Shown here piece by piece: positions 1 through 9,000 of a stretch of 64,000 nt of DNA. Location of the stretch: NCBI RefSeq assembly GCF_042653545.1, contig NZ_JBHSIS010000007.1, positions 545,966 to 609,965 on the forward strand, in the 5' to 3' direction. Positions within the stretch are counted from its first letter, which is position 1; each line of letters opens with the position of its first letter. The position numbers were made by a program, and so were the translations under genes. The stretch comes from Actinophytocola glycyrrhizae (GTDB lineage Bacteria; Actinomycetota; Actinomycetes; Mycobacteriales; Pseudonocardiaceae). Below the pieces are notes generated by a model. It ran no database searches. It was given only the letters and a program-made list of their open reading frames with translations, and was not told where the DNA came from.

Positions 1-3000
1 CGGTCGGCCGCGTCGCACGCCACGATGTCGACACCGAGTTCGGCCGCCAGCTCCGCGGCACCCGGTGCCGCCGGGCCCCGGCGCGAGGTCAGCACCAGGT
101 GCTTCGCGCCGTGCTCGGTGATCAGGTGACGGGCCAGTGCCGCGCTCAGCGCACCGGTGCCGCCGGTGATCAGGACCGTGCCGTCCGGGTCGAACAGGCG
201 TCCCTCCGCTGTGGACGTGGCCTTGGCCAGCCTCGGCACCAGCACCGCGCCGTCCCGGACCGCCACCTGCGGCTCGCCGGACGCGAGTGCCGCCTCGATG
301 TCGTCCACGTCCGTGTCGATCAGGGTGAACCGGTCCGGCTGCTCGGTCTGCGCCGACCGGACCAGGCCCCACACCGCGGCACCCGCGAGGTTCTCGCCGG
401 TCGTCGCGCCGCGGGTCACCACGGCCAGCCGGTCGTCGGCGTGCCGCAGCGCGGACAGCGTCTGGTGCACCGCCGCACGAACGTCGTCGGTCTCGACGTG
501 CAGCACGTCGGTGTCGGCGGAACCGGCCGCCGGGCCAGCGGGCACCCAGTCCAGGCGGTACAGCGACTCCGGCCCGCTGCTCAGCGCGTCCGCGCTGACC
601 GGCCGCGCGACCAGCGTCGCCACGCTCGCCACCGGCACACCCGTGCGGTCGGCCAGCGCCAGCGCGTACGCGTCCTGCCCGGTCTTCGTGATCCGCACCC
701 GCAGCGCCGCCGGGCTCTCGCCGGTGATCCGCACCCCGTTCCAGCTGAACGGCAACACCACCTGCCGGTCGTCCCGCTCCGGCACGAACATCGCGTGCAG
801 CGCGGCGTCGAGCAACGCGGGGTGGATGCCGTACTTGTCCTGGCGCAGCCCCTCCGGCAGCGACACCTCGGCGAACAGGTCGTCCCCGCGCTGCCACACC
901 GCGGTCAGGCCCTGGAACGCAGGCCCGTAGTCGACGCCGAGGTCCGCGATCCGGTCGTACACGTCGTCGACCGGCACCTGGGTCGCGTCCGAGGGCGGCC
1001 ACTCGCCGGTCCACTCGGGACCGTCGTCGGCGGTGGCGAGCAGGCCGCTCGCGTTCTGCGTCCACGAGTCGTCGGCGCCCTCGCGCCGCGAGTGGATCCG
1101 CACGCTCCGCTGCCCGGCCTCGTCCGGCTCACCGACCTCGACCTGGACGTGCACCGCGTCGGCCTCGGTCAGCACCAGCGGCGCGTGCAGTGTCAGCTCC
1201 TCGACGACGTCGAGCCCGGTGTGCTCCGCGGCCCGGCGCGCCAGCTCGACCAGCGCGGCACCCGGCACCAGCGTCGTGCCGAACACGACGTGGTCGGCGA
1301 GCCACGGGTGGTCGCGCAGCGACAGCCTGCCGGTCAGCACGACCCGCTCCGAGTCGGCGAGGCCGAGCGCGGCACCCAGCAGCGGGTGACCGGTCGCGCC
1401 GAGCCCGAGCCCGGTCGCGCTGCCCGCCGACTCCTGCGTGATCAGCCAGTACCGCTCGTGCTGGAACGCGTAGGTCGGCAGGTCGACCCGGCCCGCACCC
1501 GCGAACAGCACCGGCAGGTCGACCCGCACGCCACGCGTGTGCAGCGTGCCGAGCGCCTCGACGACCGTGCGGACCTCGTCGCGGCCGCGCCGCGCCGTCG
1601 GCACGAAGTCGGCCGCATCGCTGCCGCCCATCGCGGTGAGCACCGCGTCCGGCCCGGCCTCGACGAAGGTGCGGACCCCGGCTGCTTCGAGGGTGGCGAT
1701 GTTGTCGGCGAAGCGGACGGTGCCACGGACGTGCCGCACCCAGTACTCGGGGTCGGTCGGTTCGGCACCGATGATCGGGATGGTCGGCTCGTGGTAGGTC
1801 ACGCTCGACGCGACCGCACGGAACTCGTCGAGCATCGGGTCCATCAGCGGCGAGTGGAACGCGTGGGACACCGTGAGCCGCTTGGTCTTGCGGTCCGCGA
1901 ACTGCGCGGCGATGGCTTCCGCGGCGTCCGCGTCACCGGAGATCACGACCGACCGTGGCCCGTTGATGGCCGCGATCCCGACCGCCTCGGTCAGGTGCGG
2001 GGTGACCTCCTCCTCGGTGGCCTGGATGGCGATCATCGAGCCACCACGAGGAAGGGCCTGCATCAACCGTCCCCGTGCGGCCACGACCGTGCACGCGTCC
2101 TCCAGCGACCACACCCCAGCCACGTGCGCGGCGGCCAGCTCACCGATCGAGTGCCCGGCCAGGTAGTCCGGCTTCACACCCCACGACTCCAGCAACCGGT
2201 ACAGCGCCACCTCGAACGCGAACAGGGCGGGCTGGGTGTTCCCGGTTTCGTCGAGACCCTCACCGGTGGTGATCACCGACCGGATGTCGGCCTCGAAGTG
2301 GGCGCAGACGTCGTCGAACGCGTCGGCGAACACGGGGAACGCCTCGTACAGCTCCCGTCCCATCCCGGCCCGCTGCGCGCCCTGGCCGGTGAACAGCACC
2401 GCCAGCCTGCCGGTCCGCACCACGTTCGCCGTCACGTCGGCCAGGCCGCGCAACAGCTCGTCGCGGTCCGTCCCGTACACGACGGCGCGGTGGTCGAACC
2501 CGACCCTGGTCTCCACGAGTGACCGGCCGACGTCGGCGATCCGCAGCGACGGCCGTTCCTCCACGAAGGACTTCAGTCGGGTCGCCTGGTCCAGCAACGC
2601 CTGCTCGGTGCGCGCGGACAGCACCCACGGCACGACCGGCGGCCCGTCCGACGGCTCGGCCACCGGCTCCGCCGGTGCCTCCTCGACGATCACGTGCGCG
2701 TTCGTGCCGCTCACACCGAACGACGACACCCCGGCGCGGCGCGGCCGTCCGTTGGGCTCCCACGGCACCGGCTCGGTCAGCAGCTCGACGTCGCCCGCCG
2801 ACCAGTCGATCTTCTGGCTCGGCTCGTCGACGTGCAACGTCCTGGGCAGCAGGCCGTTGCGCATGGCCAGCACCATCTTGATGACGCCGCCGACCCCGGC
2901 CGCGGCCTGTGTGTGCCCGATGTTGGACTTCAGCGACCCCAGCCACAGCGGCCGGTCGCGGTCCTGCCCGTAGGTCGCCAGCAGTGCCTGCGCCTCGATC

Positions 3001-6000
3001 GGGTCACCCAGCGACGTGCCGGTCCCGTGCGCCTCCACCACGTCCACATCGGACGGCGTGAGACCGGAACCCGCCAGCGCGGACCGGATCACCCGTTGCT
3101 GCGAAGGGCCGTTCGGTGCGGTCAGCCCGTTGGACGCACCGTCCTGGTTGACCGCGGAGCCACGCAGCAGCGCCAGCACCGGGTGCCCGTTGCGGCGCGC
3201 GTCCGAGAGCCGTTCCACGACCAGCACCCCGACGCCCTCCGCCCACGCGGTGCCGTCGGCTTCGTCGGAGAACGCCTTGCAGCGGCCGTCCTTCGCGAGA
3301 CCGCGTTGCCGCGAGAACTCCACGAACAACCCGGGCGTCGCCATCACCGTGACACCACCGGCGAGCGCGAGCGTGCACTCACCGGACCGCAGCGCCTGCG
3401 CCGCCAGGTGCAGTGCCACCAGCGACGACGAGCAGGCGGTGTCGATCGTGACCGCCGGGCCCTCGAAGCCGAGCGAGTACGCGACGCGGCCGGAGGCGAC
3501 GCTGCCCGCGGTCCCGGTGCCCCAGAACCCTTCGACACCGTCGGGCACCGCGCTCGACCGGGCCGCGTAGTCGTGCGTCATCAGGCCGGTGAACACGCCG
3601 GTGGCCGTACCGCGCAGCGTGGCCGGGTCGAGGCCGCCGCGTTCGAGCGCCTCCCAGCAGGTCTCCAGGAACACCCGCTGCTGCGGGTCCATGGCGAGTG
3701 CCTCGCGGGGGCTGATGCCGAAGAACTCCGCGTCGAACCCGGCGGCGTCGAGCAGGAACCCGCCCTGGTCGACGTAGCTGGTGCCGGGGGTGTCGGGGTC
3801 CGGGTCGAACAGGTTCGCGAGGTCCCAGCCGCGGTCGGCGGGGAAGGGCGTCACGCCGTCCGCGCCCGCCGTCAGCATCGCCCACAGCTCGTCCGGTGTG
3901 GACACCCCGCCCGGGTAGCGGCAGGCCATGCCGACGATCGCGATCGGCTCGTCGCTCGCCCGCGCGGGTGCGGCGGCCGCCTGCTGTTCCTGGCCGCTGT
4001 CACCCAGCTCGGCGAGCAGGAACCCGACGAGCGCCTCCGGTGTCGGGTAGTCGAACGTGAGCGTGGCGGGCAGCCGCAGACCGGTCGCGGTGTTGAGCCG
4101 GTTGCGCAGCTCGACCGCGGTGAGCGAGTCGAAACCCAGCTGCTTGAACGCGTTCGTCGCGGTCACCGCGTCCGGGTCCGGCAGCGCCAGCACCGACGAC
4201 ACCTGCGTGCGCACGACGTCCAGCAGGAACGTCCGCCGCTCCTCGTCGGTGCGCCCGGCGAGCTGCTGCGCCAGCGCGGAACCGGACTGGCCGCTGCTCC
4301 TGCGCTTGCGCGGCACCTTCACCATGGCGTGCAGCGGCGGCGGCGCGCCGGTCGCGGTGCGCAGCGCCGCCTGGTCCAGTGTCACCGGGACGAGGTGCGG
4401 TGCTCCGCTGCGGCAGGCCGCGTCGAACAGGGCCAGGCCGTCGGCAACGGAGTGCGGAAGGACACCGCCCCGGTTGAGCCGTGCGCGGTCGGCTTCGGTC
4501 AGGTTCGCCGTCATCGCGCTGTCCTGCGCCCACAGACCCCACGACAGCGCGGTCGCTGGCTTGCCCTGGGCGTGCCGGTGCGCGGCGAGCCCGTCGAGGA
4601 ACGCGTTCGCGGCGGCGTAGTTCGCCTGCCCCGCAGTGCCCAGCACGCTCGCCACTGACGAGAACAGGACGAACAGCTCGACCTCACCCGCCAGCTCGTG
4701 CAGGTGCCACGCGGCGTCGACCTTCGGCCGCAGCACCGCGTCCACCCGCTCCGGGGTGAGCGACTCCAGGATGCCGTCGTCGAGGACACCGGCCGCGTGG
4801 ACCACCCCCACCAGGTGCGGGATGGTCGCGAGCAGCGCGGCGATGGCGACGCGGTCGGCCGCGTCGCACGCGGCGATCGTCACCTCGGCGCCGAGCGCGG
4901 CCAGCTCGTCGCGCAGCTCGGGCGCGCCGGGCGTGTCGAGGCCGCGGCGGGAGGTCAGCACGAGGTGCCGTGCGCCGTGTTCGGTGATCAGGTGCCGGGC
5001 CAGCGCGCCACCCAGCGCACCGGTACCGCCCGTGAGCAGGACGGTGCCGGCCAGGTCGAACAGCCGGGTGTCCGATGTGGACGTCTCGGTCCTCGTGAGG
5101 CGGGGGACGGTCAGCGCGCCGTCGCGGACCGCGACCTGCGGCTCGCCCGAGGCGATGGCCGCCTCGACCAGGTCACCGGCGGACTCGACCAGCACGAACC
5201 GGTCCGGGTGCTCGGTCTGCGCCGACCGGACGAGGCCCCAGACCGCGGCGCCCGCGAGGTCACCCGGCCGCGTGACCACGGCGAGCCGGTCGGTGCCGGT
5301 GAGCGCCTCCTGCAGCGCGGCCAGCGCGGCGAGCACGGCGTCCTTCGGGTCGGCGCCGGACTCGACCAGGTGGACCGGGACGGTGTCCCGTTCGGCCGGG
5401 GTGGGCACCGTGACCCAGTCGGTCGTGTACAGCGCGGCCACCGGGGTCGCGGCGCCGCCGATCTGGTCGGTCGACACCGGCCGCAGCGCGACCGACTCGG
5501 CGTCCAGCACCGGGTTGCCCTCGCCGTCGGTCGCGCTGACGCGGACGGCGTTCGTGCCGGACGGCACGAGACGCACCCGCAGGACCGTCGCGCCGGAGCG
5601 GTGCACCCGCACCCCGCGCCACGAGAACGGCAGCCACGCCTGTGCCTGCCGCTCCGCTCCGTCGCCGCTGTCCAGGTGCAGCACCACGGGGTGCAGAGCC
5701 GCGTCGAGCAGCGCGGGGTGCACGCCGAACCGGGCGGCGCCGGTCTGCTCCTCCTCGCGCAGCGTCACCTGCGCGTACAGCTCGTCACCGACGCGCCACA
5801 CGTCCTGCACGCCCTGGAACGCCGGGCCGTAGGTGAAGCCGCGGGAGAGCAGCCAGTCGTAGAAGTCGCCAACCGCGGCGGGTTCCGCACCCACCGGCGG
5901 CCACTCGGTGTCCACCGCGGCAGGCGCGGCAGGCACCTCGTCGCTGAGGACACCCGCCGCGTGGCAGGTCCACTCGCCCTCGGCGGTGTTGCTGTCCGCA

Positions 6001-9000
6001 GGCCTCGAGTACACCTCGACCGTGCGGCGGCCGTGCTCGTCCGGCCTGCCGGTCCACACCTGCAGGTCCACCGGCTTGTCGTGGGTGAGGGTCAGCGGCG
6101 CCTGGAGCGTCAGCTCCTCGATGGCGGCGTGCCCGGTGTGCTCGGCGGCGCGGCCTGCCAGCTCCACGAACGCGGTGCCGGGCAACAGGACCGTGTCGAG
6201 CACGGCGTGGTCGGCGAGCCACGGCTGCGCCTGCAGCGACAGCCGCCAGGTCAGCACGAGCCGGTCGGAGTCGGCGACCCCGAGCATCGCGCCGAGCAGC
6301 GGGTGACCGGTCGCGGTGAGCCCGGCGGCGCCGAGGTCGCCGAGGTCGGCCGGGCGCAGCCAGTACGAGCGGCGCTGGAACGCGTAGGTGGGCAGCTCGA
6401 CCACCCCTGCGCCGGGGAAGAACGCCGCACTGTCCACAGTGGTCACGGTGGCGATGCGGCCGAACGCGTCGGCGACGGTCCGCAGCTCGTCCCGCCCGCC
6501 CCGCAGCAGCGGGATCGCCCCGTCGGTCATCGCGCTCAGCACCGCGTCCGGCCCGGCCTCGACGAAGGTGCGGACGCCGGCGGCTTCGAGGGTGGCGATG
6601 TTGTCGGCGAAGCGGACGGTGCCGCGGACGTGGCGCACCCAGTACTCGGGGTCGGTGGGTTCGGCACCCACGATCTGGATCGTCGGCTCGTGGTAGGTGA
6701 CGCTCGCCGCGACGGCCCGGAACTCGTCGAGCATCGGGTCCATGAGCGGCGAGTGGAACGCGTGGGAGACCGTGAGCTGCTTGGTCTTGCGGCCCTGCGC
6801 GATGAACGCGGCGGCGATGCCCTGCGCGGCCGCCTCGTCACCGGAGATGACGAGCGAGTCGGGACCGTTGATGGCCGCGATCCCCACGGCGTCGGTGAGG
6901 TGCGGGGTGACCTCGTCCTCGGTGGCCTGGATGGCGATCATGGCGCCGCCACGGGGGAGCGCCTGCATCAGGCGGCCACGCGCGGCGACGACGGTGCACG
7001 CGTCCTCAAGCGACCACACCCCGGCGACGTGCGCGGCGGCCAGCTCACCGATCGAGTGGCCCGCCAGGTAGTCGGGCCTGACGCCCCACGACTCCAGCAA
7101 CCGGTACAGCGCGACCTCGATCGCGAACAGGGCGGGCTGGGTGTTGCCGGTGTCGTCGAGCCCGTCGCCCGAGGTGATCACGTCCCGCAGGTCCTGGCCG
7201 AAGTGGGACAGCACCTCGTCGAACGCCGCCGCGAACACCGGGAACGACTCGTACAGCCGCTGTCCCATCGCGGCCCGCTGCGCGCCCTGGCCGGTGAACA
7301 GCACGGCCAGCTTGCCCGAGGTGCCGGTGAACGGCGTCCCGGTCGTGAGACCCACCAGCAGGTCGTCGCGGTCCGCGCCGGTCACCACCATCCGGTGGTC
7401 GAACCGTGCCCTCGTGTCGAGCAGCGACCGCCCGACCTCCTCGGGCCGCAACCACGGCCGTGCCTCCACGAAGGACTTGAGGCGCAGCGCCTGGTCCCGC
7501 AGCGCCTGTTCGGTCCGCGCCGTCAGCACCCACGGCACCACCGGCGGCCCGGCCTCGGGCACCGGCAGGGGCGTCGCGGGCGCCTCCTCGATGACTACGT
7601 GCGCGTTGGTGCCGCTCATCCCGAACGACGACACCCCGGCCCGCCGCACCACGTCACCGGCACGCCACTGCGCCGGCTCGGTCAGCAGCGTCATCGCGCC
7701 CGCCGACCAGTTCACCTTCGACGTCGGCTCCCCGACGTGCAGTGTCCTCGGCAGCATCTCGTTGCGCAGCGCCATCACCATCTTGATGACGCCGCCGACC
7801 CCGGCCGCGGCCTGCGCGTGGCCGATGTTGGACTTCAGCGACCCCAGCCACAGCGGCCGGTCGCGGTCCTGCCCGTAGGTCGCCAGCAGTGCCTGCGCCT
7901 CGATCGGGTCACCCAGCATGGTGCCGGTGCCGTGCGCCTCGACCGCGTCCACTTCGGACGGTGCGACACCGGCGTTGGCGAGCGCCTGCCGGATCACCCG
8001 CTGCTGCGCGGGCCCGTTCGGTGCGGTCAGCCCGTTGGACGCGCCGTCCTGGTTGATCGCGGTGCCACGCAGCACGGCCAGCACCGGGTGCCCGTTGCGC
8101 CGCGCGTCGGACAGCCGCTCGACGACCAGCATGCCGGCGCCCTCGGACCAGCCGGTGCCGTCGGCGTCGTCGGAGAACGCCTTGCACCGCCCGTCCGGCG
8201 ACAGCCCGCCCTGGCGGGAGAACTCGGTGAACGTCTCCGGCCCGGACATCACGGTCACGCCACCGGCGATCGCGAGCGAGCACTCGCCGGACCGCAGCGC
8301 CTGCACCGCGAGGTGCAGCGACACCAGCGACGACGAGCACGCCGTGTCCACGGTCATCGCGGGGCCCTCGAGCCCGAGCACGTACGCGATCCGGCCGGAG
8401 GCCACGCTGCTCGCGATGCCGGTGATGAGGAAGCCCTCGACCCCGTCCTCCTCGGCGTGCCCGCCCCGGCCGTAGTGCTGCACGGGAACACCCGCGAACA
8501 CGCCGGTGTCGGTGCCGCGCAACCTGGTCGGGTCGATGCCCGCGCGTTCGAGGGCCTCCCACGAGGTCTCCAGCAGCAGCCGCTGCTGCGGGTCCATGGC
8601 CAGCGCCTCACGGGGGCTGATGCCGAAGAACTCCGCGTCGAAGTCGGCCGCGTCGTGCAGGAACCCGCCGTACCGCGCGCTGATCGTGCCCGGCCCGTCG
8701 CCGTCGAACAGCGAGGCCAGGTCCCAGCCGCGGTTGGTCGGGAACTGCGACACCGCGTCGACACCGTCGACGACGAGCTGCCACAGCTCGTCCGGGGACG
8801 TGACGCCACCCGGGTAGCGGCAGCCCATGCCGACGATCGCGATCGGGTCGTCGTACCGGGCCGTGACGGCGGTCGCCGCCGGTGCGGCCGCGGTGCCCGC
8901 GCCCAGCTCGGACAGCAGGTGCTCGACCAGCGTGTCCGGGGTCGGGTAGTCGAAGATCAGGGTGGCGGGCAGGTCGAGACCGGTGGCGGCGCACAGCCTG

